NCBI RefSeq assembly: GCF_019219065.1
Contig: NZ_JAHUWK010000001.1
Coordinates: forward strand, 930,001-994,000
Direction: 5' to 3'
Source of the DNA: Duganella sp. sic0402
GTDB lineage: Bacteria > Pseudomonadota > Gammaproteobacteria > Burkholderiales > Burkholderiaceae_D
Length of the DNA stretch: 64,000 nucleotides
The notes under the pieces were generated by a model. It was not told where the DNA came from and did no database searches. It saw only the letters and a program-made list of their open reading frames with translations. Positions 43,701 to 52,287 of this stretch are shown one piece after another (positions within the stretch are counted from its first letter, which is position 1; every line of letters begins with the position of its first letter). The translations under genes and the position numbers were made by a program.

Positions 43701-44858
43701 GCGCTGCTCGGGCGCCAGTCCCTCATTCGCCAGCGCGTCATCCAATGGACCGAGGATCAGCGTCAGCGGTGTACGGAATTCGTGTGACACATTGGAGAAG
43801 AAGGCGGTCTTGGCGCGGTCGATACGCGCCAGTTCCTCGGCGCGGCGCTGTTCCTGTTCATAGGCGGTGACATTGCCGGCGGCGGCGTTGAACGCGGCAT
43901 TCAGCAGTGCGTAGAAATTGCGATAGTCATCATCCACCGCGCGGCGCGCGCTGACACCGGCCACCACAAAGCCGAATACGTCCTGCTGTCCCGGCAGACT
44001 GACCGGCAGCACCAGAGCGCAGTCGGGCAATTCTTCGTACGGTCCGCAAGCAGTGGTGCCGCCAAAGCGCGGCGCCAGACCGTTCACCTGCTGCGCCTTG
44101 CCACTGGCGGCCACCGCCGCAAACGGCCAGCATTGGTCGCCCTCGGTCTGCAAGGGCGCCAGTTCGCTGCCCGCCGCCACACCGGCATGGCCGCGCAAAT
44201 GCAACTGCCCGCTTTCCTCGTCGCGCTGATAGAACAGCAGGAAAGGCACGTCCAGCGACAGCTGCTCGTATTGCCCTGCCAGGTCGCGGCCGATGTCGTC
44301 CACCGTGCGCGCGTCGGCAATCGCGGCGCTCAGGTCGCGCAAGCTCTGGGTGCGGCGCGCATTCAGCACCAGCGCGGTGGTTTCGGTGATCGGGTGGAAA
44401 ATGCCGCCCACCTCGCCGGATTCCGCGCGGATCGGCGAGAACGAGAAGGTCATGAACGCTTCCTCCAGGTAGCCGTCACGGTCCAGGAACATGCGCTGGT
44501 CCTTGATGTACGTCCCCTCGCCCTGCTGCGCGCGGTCGAATTTGTCACCGACCACCGGCAAGGCGGTGGCCCAGCAGACCTTGAACGGCTCGCCCATGGA
44601 CTGCGGATGCTTGCCGCCGCAGATCGGGCGGTAAGCGTCATTGTAGATCTGGATATAGTCCGGTCCCCACGCCACCAGGATGGGGAAAGTCGACGACAGG
44701 CACAGGCTGACCGTGGTGCGCAGGCTTTGCGGCCATGCGTCGATGGGGCCCAGCGGCGTGCGCGACCAGTCAATGGTTGCGATCAGCGCGGCCATCTCGC
44801 CCCCGCCAGCCAGCCAGTTGATATCAGAGGTCGTGCTTGGAGGCTGCGGGGATGGCAT
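40731..44858 (-). CDS. Hybrid sensor histidine kinase with two kinase cores and two receivers
   Basis: 1375 residues, soluble. Order: PAS-like (about 20-165), GAF-like (about 180-330), HisKA with phospho-His359 (NVSHEFRTPLTLILGPLDD), HATPase (about 470-590), receiver with Asp683 (DVMMPRLDG), PAS with PAC (about 775-895, WYDYTGRTPQQDLGNGWLDN), a second PAS-like region (about 895-1010), a second HisKA with His1026 (TLAHELRNPLAPIRAG), a second HATPase, and a C-terminal receiver with Asp1310 (MDIGLPDISG). All key residues seem intact. It likely runs an intramolecular phosphorelay; no separate regulator gene adjoins it. It ends 3 bases from the convergent GlxA-type gene. Confidence 0.93.
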   Translation of the reverse strand: MPSPQPPSTTSDINWLAGGGEMAALIATIDWSRTPLGPIDAWPQSLRTTVSLCLSSTFPILVAWGPDYIQIYNDAYRPICGGKHPQSMGEPFKVCWATALPVVGDKFDRAQQGEGTYIKDQRMFLDRDGYLEEAFMTFSFSPIRAESGEVGGIFHPITETTALVLNARRTQSLRDLSAAIADARTVDDIGRDLAGQYEQLSLDVPFLLFYQRDEESGQLHLRGHAGVAAGSELAPLQTEGDQCWPFAAVAASGKAQQVNGLAPRFGGTTACGPYEELPDCALVLPVSLPGQQDVFGFVVAGVSARRAVDDDYRNFYALLNAAFNAAAGNVTAYEQEQRRAEELARIDRAKTAFFSNVSHEFRTPLTLILGPLDDALANEGLAPEQRRRIETTHRNALRLLKLVNSLLDFSRIEAGRVQASYQPVDLARLTVELAGVFESAMAKGGLSYSLDLPPLAQPVYVDRDMWEKIVFNLLSNAFKFTLEGGVTLTLREHAGMARLSVSDTGGGIPEHELPRTFERFHRIEGAPGRTYEGSGIGLALIQELVRLHGGQIAVHSVVGEGTRFDVDIPFGHVHLPAERVAAPDADPDLASSGTPRTGAAFVEEALRWLPDEDEGKLPVRAVSSEPQALAIHRPRILIADDNNDMRAYLKSLLDPHADVIVSADGEAAFERLQHEPCDLLLSDVMMPRLDGFGLIARIRADETLRRLPIILLSARAGEEAKIEGLQAGADDYLVKPFSTNELLARVLRQVTLARERDQQRQDSLLREAYFHALIDASPVMLWTTDAQGHTTYLSQRWYDYTGRTPQQDLGNGWLDNVHPDDKAYVEASFGTACATGTPYSVDFRLRRADGSYCWCIDAGMPRIGDDGQAVGFVGTVIDIHARKVLQERFERVAGAGNIGVWHADAPFLALRLNQQMSAHLGMADGSATVGQLLAVVDAADRERVAVGIAASLRDGVPLDVEFQAGGRWLRAVGWCDVDDHGQPTRFDGISLDISVHKHAELELQRLAHELTEKNRRQSEFLFTLAHELRNPLAPIRAGLELMAAGPGAVSGDVQGMMRRQVEHMVHLVDDLLDIARLAEGKVTLKREQVLLADVVSDAVEISTPLVRKGQHQLSLHLPPQPLTLDVDRHRIAQVLSNLLNNAAKYTPQSGKISLSASVHEGEVVLVVADDGIGIEPHLLSTVFDMYAQMEAGQQMAQGGLGVGLNLVRQVLQLHDGHVSAESDGPGKGSRFTVRLPLPSALPSPQLVASTAPASIPLAGLRVLVVDDNVDAAETLGALLEYSGHQVQVAHNGAAAISSARAHLPQVVFMDIGLPDISGYDAALALRDIDGMAGAKIIALTGWGAPSDKERSSAAGFNQHLTKPVDFNHLLAALAS

Positions 44859-44997
44859 AAAGACAATTTTAAGAGTGGATGCCTATTTTACAGCGCAGCC
44901 CGCCACTGCCGGTATTTTTCGGCATCCTACGGTGCCTCCATCAAATCTCCATCCATTCGCCACATAAATTGCATGGGCGGCGCCTAGGCTGGCGCAT

Positions 44998-45483
44998 ATG
45001 AGTAATCCGACGCCAACCCGCGTGTACGAGCAATTGCGCGAGCACCGCATCCGTCCCACTGCCGCCCGCATCGGCGTGCTGCAAGTGCTGCATGAAGCCG
45101 ATGGCAATTATCGCAATGCCGAACAGGTTTATCTGTCGCTGTACGACGCGGGCCTGCGCTTCAGCATGGCCAGCATCTACCGCGTGTTGCAGGAATTGTC
45201 GCAATCCGGGCTGCTGCTGCGTCATTGGTCTAAGAGCGACCAGGCGGGCAAGTCGCGCTTTTTGCTGGCGCCGGCGGTACTGCCGCCTACCGTGTACACC
45301 GCCGTATGCCGCATCTGCGCGCGGCGCATGGAGATCGAGGACGCGACCTTTGCCGAGAACCTGCACCGCGTGGCGCAAGGCGCCGGCTTCAGCGCCGGCC
45401 TGCACACCTTGTCGCTCAGCGTGACTTGCAATGCATGCAGCGCCGAGCAGCTTACCCGGCTAGCTACGCATCCATCGGCGTAA
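44998..45483 (+). CDS. Fur-family regulator lacking the usual metal-sensing histidines
   Basis: 161 residues. The N-terminal winged helix (HRIRPTAARIGVLQVLHEAD, MASIYRVLQELSQSGLLLR) and the Zn-structural Cys pairs Cys104/Cys107 and Cys144/Cys147 are Fur-like. The HHxH motif that normally precedes the first Cys pair is replaced (LPPTVYTAVC); only the late His136 remains of the sensing set. It may sense something other than Fe/Zn/Mn by the classical site, or use another ligand set. It stands alone, divergent from the hybrid kinase. Confidence 0.88.
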   Translation: MSNPTPTRVYEQLREHRIRPTAARIGVLQVLHEADGNYRNAEQVYLSLYDAGLRFSMASIYRVLQELSQSGLLLRHWSKSDQAGKSRFLLAPAVLPPTVYTAVCRICARRMEIEDATFAENLHRVAQGAGFSAGLHTLSLSVTCNACSAEQLTRLATHPSA

Positions 45484-45655
45484 AGCGCTGCACCTGCTTG
45501 CCATCGACCTCAATCTGTTCGAAGAACACCGCGCGCGGACGGCACCAGATCGTGCCGTTCGCGGCGCGATACACAATGATCGGCGTCAGGTCGGCCTCCA
45601 TGGTAGCCTCGCACACCAGTTCATACTCGCCGCCTTTGTAATGCTTGAAGCGCAT
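45464..45655 (-). CDS. DUF1653 family protein
   Basis: 63 residues, full family length: MRFKHYKGGEYELVCEATME, TPIIVYRA, WCRPRAVFFEQIEVDG. DUF1653 proteins are small SH3-like beta barrels of unknown function, common in proteobacteria. The gene converges on the Fur-family gene and overlaps its end by 20 bases. Confidence 0.93.
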   Translation of the reverse strand: MRFKHYKGGEYELVCEATMEADLTPIIVYRAANGTIWCRPRAVFFEQIEVDGKQVQRFTPMDA

Positions 45656-45697
45656 GGTTTTTACCCTCCGTAAAAGGGCATATTTTACCGCGCATAC

Positions 45698-46315
45698 TTA
45701 ATACAGATCGTTCCTGACGGCGTGCGCATAGTGCTGGTTGACCTGCGCGACCTGGGAGTCATCCATATCCGACTGCGGATCGGCCATCTTGCTGAACCTG
45801 GCGATCATCTGGCCGACCGTGGGCAGGCTGCTGTGATCCAGTTGAGAACTCGCCTCCCACAGCTTGGCGCGGTTGACGGCTTTGCCGCAGTGGAGCAGCA
45901 CTTCGTCGATAGCAACCACGGTGGCCGTCTTCGCTACCTTGCCGCCTTCGCTCAATTGCGCCAGCAGCGCAGGATCGGTGGACACCGTGCCACGCCCGTT
46001 GATGCGCATGAACAGGTCCAGCCCAGGAAAGATGAACAACATCCCCATGCGCGCATCGCGCTCCAGGTTGCGCATGGATTCAATGCGGTTATTCCCCGGA
46101 CTGTCGGCATACGCCACCGTGCGCTCATCCAGCACGCGTACGAAGCCTGGAGGACCGCCGCGCGGCGAAGCATCCAGCCCTTTATCGCTGCCAGTGGCCA
46201 GGCAAAAGAAAGTCGCCACTTTCAGGTAGTCCTGATGGAAGTCCAGCAAGCGGTCCATGACGGCCCGCTGTATCATTTCGGAAGGTGGTGCGTAAAGTGC
46301 GTCGAGATCGGCCAT
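45698..46315 (-). CDS. Pyridoxamine-5'-phosphate-oxidase-fold flavoprotein
   Basis: 205 residues from ATG 46315 (AGGGGC upstream). Family segments: FFCLATGSDKGLDASPRGG, PGFVRVLDERTVAYADSPGN, MGMLFIFPGLDLFMRINGRG. This is the split-barrel FMN-binding fold of the MSMEG_1061-like group, likely an FMN- or F420-type oxidoreductase of unknown substrate. It is divergent from the AraC-family gene at 46407, a probable regulator. Confidence 0.9.
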   Translation of the reverse strand: MADLDALYAPPSEMIQRAVMDRLLDFHQDYLKVATFFCLATGSDKGLDASPRGGPPGFVRVLDERTVAYADSPGNNRIESMRNLERDARMGMLFIFPGLDLFMRINGRGTVSTDPALLAQLSEGGKVAKTATVVAIDEVLLHCGKAVNRAKLWEASSQLDHSSLPTVGQMIARFSKMADPQSDMDDSQVAQVNQHYAHAVRNDLY

Positions 46316-46406
46316 GCTGTGCCCCTGTATTGATGTAGGCACCAGATTAATCCGTTTTGAATGGCGGCTATAATCCATCCAAGCCATTTAATATCATTCT
46401 TACGCC

Positions 46407-47174
46407 ATGCCTTTCAATATCGACCCGCATTCCGCACTGGACGGCCCCTCCGTGATCGTTGCCGTGGGCAGCCAGGAAGCCGAGCTGATATCGGCGCCGC
46501 ACAGCCATCCGCGCGGCCAGTTGTGCGGTTCGATGCGCGGGCTGCTGTCGCTGGATGTGGCGGAAGGCGTGTGGATCGTGCCGGCGATACACGCCGTCTG
46601 GCTGCCGCCCAACCACCCGCACGGCGGCCGCTCTCACGGTCCGTTCCACGGCTGGAGCGCCTATGTCACGCCGGACGCCTGCCGCGACCTGCCAGGCCGG
46701 CCCTGCATGATACGCACCTCGGCCCTGTTGAAGGAAGCGGTGCTGCGCGCCAGCACCTGGCCGGTTGGCGAATGGAGCCAGCGAAATCGCAACGTGGCGG
46801 CGGTGATCCTCGACGAAATCCGCAGCCTGCCGGTCGAACCTCTGGGCCTGCCGCTGCCGCAAGACCCGCGCCTGATGCGCATCGCCCAGGCCATCATCAG
46901 CGATCCCACCGATGAGCGCGACCTGGAACAGTGGGCCGCATGGGCCGCCGTCAGCTCGCGCACGCTGAGCCGCCGCTTCGTCAGCGAGACAGGCTTCAAC
47001 TTCACCGCCTGGCGCCAGCGCGCGCGATTGATGCGCTCACTGGAAATGCTTGCCGACGACGTGCCAGTGCAGACGGTCGCGCTGGACCTCGGCTACTCCA
47101 CCGCTAGCGCCTTCATCAGCCTGTTCAAGCGCAGCTTTGGCGAAACGCCGGCCAGCTACCGGCGCTATCTCTAG
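46407..47174 (+). CDS. AraC-family regulator with N-terminal cupin
   Basis: 255 residues. The N-terminal cupin-like part (LISAPHSHPRGQLCGSMRGL, IPxHxxHWLPP-like AIHAVWLPPNHPH) is followed by the AraC helix-turn-helix pair (about 155-255: DLEQWAAWAAVSSRTLSRRF, SASAFISLFKRSFGETPASY). It resembles the NimR group that governs nearby transporters. It is divergent from the PPOX-fold gene. The 3' end overlaps the convergent TRIC-like gene by 4 bases. Confidence 0.92.
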   Translation: MPFNIDPHSALDGPSVIVAVGSQEAELISAPHSHPRGQLCGSMRGLLSLDVAEGVWIVPAIHAVWLPPNHPHGGRSHGPFHGWSAYVTPDACRDLPGRPCMIRTSALLKEAVLRASTWPVGEWSQRNRNVAAVILDEIRSLPVEPLGLPLPQDPRLMRIAQAIISDPTDERDLEQWAAWAAVSSRTLSRRFVSETGFNFTAWRQRARLMRSLEMLADDVPVQTVALDLGYSTASAFISLFKRSFGETPASYRRYL

Positions 47175-47779
47175 TCGTGATCCGTTTCCAGCACCGGCAG
47201 CGCCAGCACGAAGTAGATGGCGACCAGCCGGAAGCAAAAGCCCACGCCCAGCGCCACCAGCGTGGCAACGTGCTGGTCCACGTTGAAGTGCAACTGCGCC
47301 ATATACAGCGCGCCGGTGAGCAGCGACACGGTGGCGTACAGGTCGCGCCGCAGCACCAGCGGCACCTCGTTGCACAGGATATCGCGCAGCAGGCCACCGG
47401 CGATACCGGTAATCATGCCCATCAACACCACGATAGCCACATGCACGCCGGCGCTGGCCGCAATGTCGCAGCCGATGATGGAAAACGCCACCAGTCCCAG
47501 CGCGTCGAGCACCAGGAACGCCGAGCGCAGCCGGTGTACAAGTCGCGCCGCCAGCGCGGCAGCAATCGCTGCGCCGATGGTGAACAGCAGGTATTGCGGA
47601 TGCTGGACCCAGCCCAGCGGATAATGGCCCAGCAACATGTCGCGGATCGAGCCGCCGCCGAGCGCCGTTACCGTGCCAACCACAGCCACGCCGAACAGAT
47701 CCATCTTGCGGCGCAAGGCCATCAACGCGCCGGACGCGGCTTCCGCCGAGATGGCGACCAGGTAAATAATGTAGAGCAA
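47171..47779 (-). CDS. TRIC/UPF0126-family membrane channel (YicG-like)
   Basis: 202 residues from a TTG start at 47779 with GAAGGCG upstream; this gives the usual family length, whereas the longer in-frame ATG start adds an unlike N-terminus. Seven helices with two repeat halves: SGALMALRRKMDLFGVAVVG and GGGSIRDMLLGH in the first, FSIIGCDIAA and GGLLRDIL in the second. These are the duplicated glycine-zone motifs of bacterial TRIC-like potassium-permeable channels. It is divergent from an ArgP-like LysR gene. Confidence 0.92.
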   Translation of the reverse strand: MLYIIYLVAISAEAASGALMALRRKMDLFGVAVVGTVTALGGGSIRDMLLGHYPLGWVQHPQYLLFTIGAAIAAALAARLVHRLRSAFLVLDALGLVAFSIIGCDIAASAGVHVAIVVLMGMITGIAGGLLRDILCNEVPLVLRRDLYATVSLLTGALYMAQLHFNVDQHVATLVALGVGFCFRLVAIYFVLALPVLETDHD

Positions 47780-47885
47780 TCGACACGCCTTCAGGTAAAG
47801 TGCCGCATTCTGCCTGTTAAACAGGCATATATGAAGCAACTTAAGGCTTTTTCGCCTACGATTAATTTTTCTTCAGATACAGTGT

Positions 47886-48788
47886 ATGGACCTCGAACCC
47901 AAGCAGACCGAAGCTTTCCTGGCGGTCGCCGAAACCGGCAGCTTTGAACGCGCCGCCGGCCGGCTCAGCATCACGCCATCGGCAGTGTCGCAGCGCATCC
48001 GGGCGATGGAGTCGTCGCTGGGCGCGGCGCTGGTCTTGCGCACCCGTCCCTGCCGGGCCACGCCCATGGGCCAGCGGCTGCTGCAATACCTGCGCCGCGC
48101 CGAACTGCTGAAGAACGAGCTGCAAGCCGACTTGCTCAATCTGGACGCCGGCCCGACCACCATCTCGCTGGCACTGAATTCGGATAGCCTGGGCACCTGG
48201 TTCTTCCCGGCCATGGCCGGCCTGCTGGCGAAAGACCGCTTCATCCTCGACCTGGTGGTGGAAGACCAGGACCACACGTTCGCACTGCTGAAAACCGGCA
48301 TGGTGATCGGCTGCATCAGCACCGACGCCGAACCAATGCGCGGCTGTAGCGCGCAGGCGCTGGGGACGATGCGCTACCGGCTGATGGCCAGCAGGTCCTT
48401 CTGCCAGCGCTGGCTGCCGGACGGCCTGACCCGTGACACGGCGCGGCGCGCGCCAGTGGTCGCGTACACGCGCAAGGACACGCTGCAATCGAGCTTCCTG
48501 CTGACCCACTTCGGTCTGCCGGAAGGCGCATATCCCAGCCATTATGTGCCGGGCGCAGTGGCGCACTTCAACGCCGTGCGCTACGGCGCCGGCTACGCCA
48601 TGGTGCCGGAATGGCTGCTGGCCAGCGAAGACCACGCCGATGATCCGCTCATCGATCTGGCGCCGGGCCATCCAACCGATATCGCGCTGTACTGGCATAC
48701 GTGGACGGTGCAATCGCCGCGCATGGAGGAACTGTCCACGCACATCATCGAATCGGCGCGGCAGATTCTCAGGACGACAAGCGCCTAG
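47886..48788 (+). CDS. LysR-family regulator, ArgP-like
   Basis: 300 residues. The N-terminal HTH (QTEAFLAVAETGSFERAAGR, LSITPSAVSQRIRAMESSLG) has the ArgP/IciA wording, including the RTRPCRATPMGQRLL stretch that follows. The effector domain is about 90-295. In other bacteria ArgP answers to lysine/arginine and drives the exporter argO; here the divergent gene is a TRIC-like channel rather than argO. Its end overlaps the convergent IclR gene by 20 bases. Confidence 0.9.
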   Translation: MDLEPKQTEAFLAVAETGSFERAAGRLSITPSAVSQRIRAMESSLGAALVLRTRPCRATPMGQRLLQYLRRAELLKNELQADLLNLDAGPTTISLALNSDSLGTWFFPAMAGLLAKDRFILDLVVEDQDHTFALLKTGMVIGCISTDAEPMRGCSAQALGTMRYRLMASRSFCQRWLPDGLTRDTARRAPVVAYTRKDTLQSSFLLTHFGLPEGAYPSHYVPGAVAHFNAVRYGAGYAMVPEWLLASEDHADDPLIDLAPGHPTDIALYWHTWTVQSPRMEELSTHIIESARQILRTTSA

Positions 48789-49539
48789 CCGTTTCGATCA
48801 AGCGCGGACGCACCTGGTCAAGCAGGAATTCACGCGTGATACTGCTGGAAGGCCCGCCGCAATTGATCGACATCAGCTGGCTGCCGCCTATCGGCATAAA
48901 GCCGACCGCAATGCCGTTGACTTCCGGCTGCCATTCGCAAAACGAGGTGGCGCAGCCGTACTGCTGCTGATCGCGCTGCGCCCGCTCCATCCCCTGCCGC
49001 ACGCCTTGATGTATGCGCTCGCCACGCCCGCCGGCCTGGCGCAGGATATCGTCACGCTCAGCCGCCGACGCCATGCCGAGATAAGCGCGTCCACTGGCCG
49101 ACAGCGCCAGCGGCAGCCGCGATCCCACTTGCAGCGACAACGACAGCGCCGCCTTGCTGCGGCACTGCTCCACATAAATCATCGATAAACGATCGCGCAC
49201 CGCGATGGCAATGGTGGCGCCGGCCGTATCGGCCAGTTCCTGCATCATGGGCCGCGCCAGCTGGCGGATATCCAGCCCGGACAACATCGTGCTACCGAGT
49301 CGCAGCGTGGCCGTGCCCAGCTGATAGCGGCCATTGAGGTCCTGTAGCAGATAGCCCAGTTGCGTCAGTGTGAAAGTGACGCGGGTGACAGTCGATTTGG
49401 GCAGCTTGCAGCGCTCGGCAATCTGCTGATTTGTCAGGCCTTGATCGGTGACGCGGAAGCATGCGAGCACGTCCAGCCCACGCGCCAGCGCGGTGATGAA
49501 ATACCTATGTTCCTGCTCGGTGTCGCTGTGTTGCATCAT
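48769..49539 (-). CDS. IclR-family transcription regulator
   Basis: 256 residues. The N-terminal winged helix is ALARGLDVLACFRVTDQGLT ... NQQIAERCKLPKSTVTRVTF; the effector domain covers about 85-250 and ends with the GGPSSSITREFLLDQVRP region. It lies divergent from livH, 130 bases away, and so probably controls the branched-chain-amino-acid-type ABC operon; such operons under IclR control may import aromatic acids or amides instead. Confidence 0.93.
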   Translation of the reverse strand: MMQHSDTEQEHRYFITALARGLDVLACFRVTDQGLTNQQIAERCKLPKSTVTRVTFTLTQLGYLLQDLNGRYQLGTATLRLGSTMLSGLDIRQLARPMMQELADTAGATIAIAVRDRLSMIYVEQCRSKAALSLSLQVGSRLPLALSASGRAYLGMASAAERDDILRQAGGRGERIHQGVRQGMERAQRDQQQYGCATSFCEWQPEVNGIAVGFMPIGGSQLMSINCGGPSSSITREFLLDQVRPRLIETARRLSS

Positions 49540-49669
49540 TGCCTCTGTTGTAAAAAGCGCATGCGGGAAAAAGCCGTTGCTGCACTTTTAAAAATGCCGT
49601 ACGCTCGTGCTATTCCATTCTACACAACTGAGTTTCGCACAGCAAAACTATCATAATGATGGAGACACG
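49540..49669. promoter_or_regulatory. Divergent promoter region IclR/livH
   Basis: 130 bases hold promoters for both genes. No clear palindrome was recognised, but this is where the IclR site should lie. Confidence 0.4.
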
Positions 49670-50533
49670 ATGGAGTTATTTCTGCAACAGGTCCTCAACG
49701 GACTGACGTTGGGCGGGGTGTATTGCCTGGTGGCGTTGGGGCTGACACTGGTCTACGGCATTCTGCAAGTGCCCAATTTCGCCCACGGCGCGTTTTATAT
49801 GGCCGGTGCTTATGCATCGTTCTTCCTGATGGAGCGGCTGGGATTCAACTATTGGCTGGCGATGGCAGGCGCGGCCGCTGCGGTGGCGCTGATCTCGGTG
49901 CTGTCGGAACGGCTGGTGTTTCACCCGCTGCGCAAAGCGCCCTATTTGCACCACATGATCGCCTCGATCGGCATCCTGCTGTTTCTGGAAGCCGGCGTGC
50001 AGGCGATCTGGGGCGCGGACTTCCATCGCATGAGCAGCCCCTATCCGCAGATTCTCAGCTTTGGCGATGTCACGCTGCCGGCCCAGCGCTTGATGATTAT
50101 TGTGGCCGCTTTCCTGCTGGTGGCGCTGTTGCAGCTGTTCCTGAAGAAGACCATCACCGGCGCCACCATCGTCGCCATGGCGCAGAACCGCGACGGCGCG
50201 GCATTGGTCGGCATCGATGCCAACCGCGTTGCGATGCTGACCTTTGCCATCGCCGGCGCACTGGCCGGGATGGCGGCGGTACTGTATGCGCCGATCAACC
50301 TGGTCTACAGCGGTATGGGCCATCTGGTGATTACCAAGGCGTTCGTGATTATCGTTTTGGGCGGCATGGGCAGCGTGCCGGGCGCGATTGCGGGCGGGCT
50401 GATTATCGGCTTTGCGGAATCGTTCGGCGCCTTCTATATCTCCACCGATTACAAGGACATCATTGCCTTCGCGCTGCTGGTGCTGATTCTGTCGCTGCGT
50501 CCGCAGGGTCTGTTCCAGAAAGGAGCGCACTAG
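49670..50533 (+). CDS. livH: Branched-chain amino acid-type ABC permease LivH
   Basis: 287 residues from ATG 49670 (GGAG six bases upstream). About eight membrane helices; family signatures LNGLTLGGVYCLVALGLTLV, the coupling region AMAQNRDGAALVGIDANRVA and KAFVIIVLGGMGSVPGAIAG. First gene of the livHMGF operon with the binding protein last. The true substrate may be another amino acid, amide or aromatic acid. Confidence 0.95.
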   Translation: MELFLQQVLNGLTLGGVYCLVALGLTLVYGILQVPNFAHGAFYMAGAYASFFLMERLGFNYWLAMAGAAAAVALISVLSERLVFHPLRKAPYLHHMIASIGILLFLEAGVQAIWGADFHRMSSPYPQILSFGDVTLPAQRLMIIVAAFLLVALLQLFLKKTITGATIVAMAQNRDGAALVGIDANRVAMLTFAIAGALAGMAAVLYAPINLVYSGMGHLVITKAFVIIVLGGMGSVPGAIAGGLIIGFAESFGAFYISTDYKDIIAFALLVLILSLRPQGLFQKGAH

Positions 50534-50534
50534 C

Positions 50535-51530
50535 ATGCGCAATACCGCACGCCTGGGCTGGAGCGCCCTGCTGCTGTTTGGCCTGGCCTTCCCCTTCATT
50601 GCCGGCAACGACTACCACCTGACCGTGATGTCGACCGCCTATATCTACGCCATCGCCACCGTTGGGCTCAACCTGATCACTGGCTACACCGGCCAGTTCA
50701 ACCTGGCGCACAGCGGTTTCATGGCGGTCGGCGCTTACACGGTCGGCATTCTGACGGTCGATTACCAGATGCCGTTCTGGGCCGCGTTTGCGCTGTCAGG
50801 GCTGGTGGCGGCCGGCATCGGCTTCTTTGTCGGGCTGGTGTCGCTGCGATTGAAGACGCACTTCTTCTCGATCTTCACGCTGTGCGTGGGCTACATCATG
50901 TACTTGCTGATTGAGAAATGGGAGAGCCTGACGCATGGCACGGCTGGCATCGTCGGCATTCCGGCGCCGGAATCGATTGCGGGCCTGGACTTCTCCGAGC
51001 CGCGCACGCAGTACTATCTGGTGCTGCTGTTCCTGGTCATCAGCATGTGGCTCATGCATCGCATCGTGCATTCGCTGCTGGGGCATACCTTTATGGCGAT
51101 CCGCAACAGCGATGAACTGGCGCAGGCGCTGGGCATCAACCTGATGCGCAACAAGCTGCTGGCCTTTATGCTGTCGGTGTTCTTCGCCGGACTGGCGGGC
51201 GGATTGTATGCCGGCTATGTGCGCTTTCTTGGCCCTGATCTGGGCCGCGTCGAGCATACCTTCGACATGACCATGTATATGCTGGTCGGCGGTATCGGCA
51301 CGCTGGCGGGACCGCTGCTCGGCGCCATCACCGTACCGTGGGTGACGCAGCAACTGCAATTCCTGCAGGACTATCGCTTCGTGGTGTTCGGGCCGTTGCT
51401 GGTGCTACTGGTGATCTTCCTGCCGCACGGCATAGTCGGCACCTGGATCGCGCGCCGCAAGCGCAAGGCCGCACAACATGCCACGGCGGCGCTGCGCGTA
51501 GTGGCCAGCAAGGAGGTGCGCCGTGCTTGA
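50535..51530 (+). CDS. livM: Branched-chain amino acid-type ABC permease LivM
   Basis: 331 residues, about ten helices. Signatures are GLNLITGYTGQFNLAHSGFM, the coupling region AIRNSDELAQALGINLMRNK, and GGIGTLAGPLLGAITVPWV. It begins one base after the livH stop and overlaps livG by 8 bases. Confidence 0.95.
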   Translation: MRNTARLGWSALLLFGLAFPFIAGNDYHLTVMSTAYIYAIATVGLNLITGYTGQFNLAHSGFMAVGAYTVGILTVDYQMPFWAAFALSGLVAAGIGFFVGLVSLRLKTHFFSIFTLCVGYIMYLLIEKWESLTHGTAGIVGIPAPESIAGLDFSEPRTQYYLVLLFLVISMWLMHRIVHSLLGHTFMAIRNSDELAQALGINLMRNKLLAFMLSVFFAGLAGGLYAGYVRFLGPDLGRVEHTFDMTMYMLVGGIGTLAGPLLGAITVPWVTQQLQFLQDYRFVVFGPLLVLLVIFLPHGIVGTWIARRKRKAAQHATAALRVVASKEVRRA

Positions 51531-52287
51531 GATGACTTCGATCAGCAAACGCTTTGGCGGCCTGGTGGCCGTCAACGATGTCAGTGTACGTTTTGAGCGT
51601 GGCACCATCAACGCCATCATCGGTCCAAATGGCGCTGGCAAGACCACTTTCTTCAACCTGGCCAGCGGCGCACTGCCGCCGACCTCGGGCCGCATCGTTC
51701 TGGATGGCGATGACCTCACTGGCCTGCGCGCCGATCAGGTGGCGCGCCGCGGCATCGCCCGCACCTTTCAAAGCACCACGCTGTTCGACAACGCCAGCGT
51801 GCTGGATAACCTGATCGTCGGCCATCGCCTGCGCACGCGCTCCAATTTGATCGATGTGCTGCTCGGCACACGCCGCCTGCGCGACGAGGAAGCAGCCAGC
51901 CGTGCCAAAGCGCGCGGGGCGCTGGACTTTGTCGGCCTGTCGCATCTGGAAGCGCGGCTGGCCGGTGATATCTCGCAGGAGCAACGCAAGCGCGTGGCCT
52001 TCGCACTGGCCCTGGCCACCGATCCCAAGCTGCTGTTGCTGGACGAACCGGCCGGCGGCGTCAATCCGGAAGAAACCGAAGGCCTGGCCGACCTGGTGCG
52101 CAAGATGAAGGCCATGGGCCTCACGGTCTGCCTGATCGAACACAAGATGGACATGATCATGAACCTGGCCGACAAGATCCTGGTGCTCAACTACGGCGAA
52201 AAAATCGCCGAGGGCACGCCGGCCGAAGTGCGCGCCAATCCGGTGGTGATCGAAGCCTATCTCGGGAGCGAACATGCTGAAGCTTGA
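51523..52287 (+). CDS. livG: Branched-chain amino acid-type ABC ATPase LivG
   Basis: 254 residues from a GTG start preceded by AAGGAGGTG. Walker A is [12 protein letters not shown]; the signature is [20 protein letters not shown] (variant of LSYGQQ), Walker [13 protein letters not shown], and the switch His is in CLIEHKMD. Overlaps livM and livF. Confidence 0.96.
   Translation: MLEMTSISKRFGGLVAVNDVSVRFERGTINAIIGPNGAGKTTFFNLASGALPPTSGRIVLDGDDLTGLRADQVARRGIARTFQSTTLFDNASVLDNLIVGHRLRTRSNLIDVLLGTRRLRDEEAASRAKARGALDFVGLSHLEARLAGDISQEQRKRVAFALALATDPKLLLLDEPAGGVNPEETEGLADLVRKMKAMGLTVCLIEHKMDMIMNLADKILVLNYGEKIAEGTPAEVRANPVVIEAYLGSEHAEA

Noticed and set aside
41472..43787. Long plus-strand open frame opposite the hybrid kinase
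   Set aside because: Antisense to intact kinase and receiver motifs; no domain of its own.
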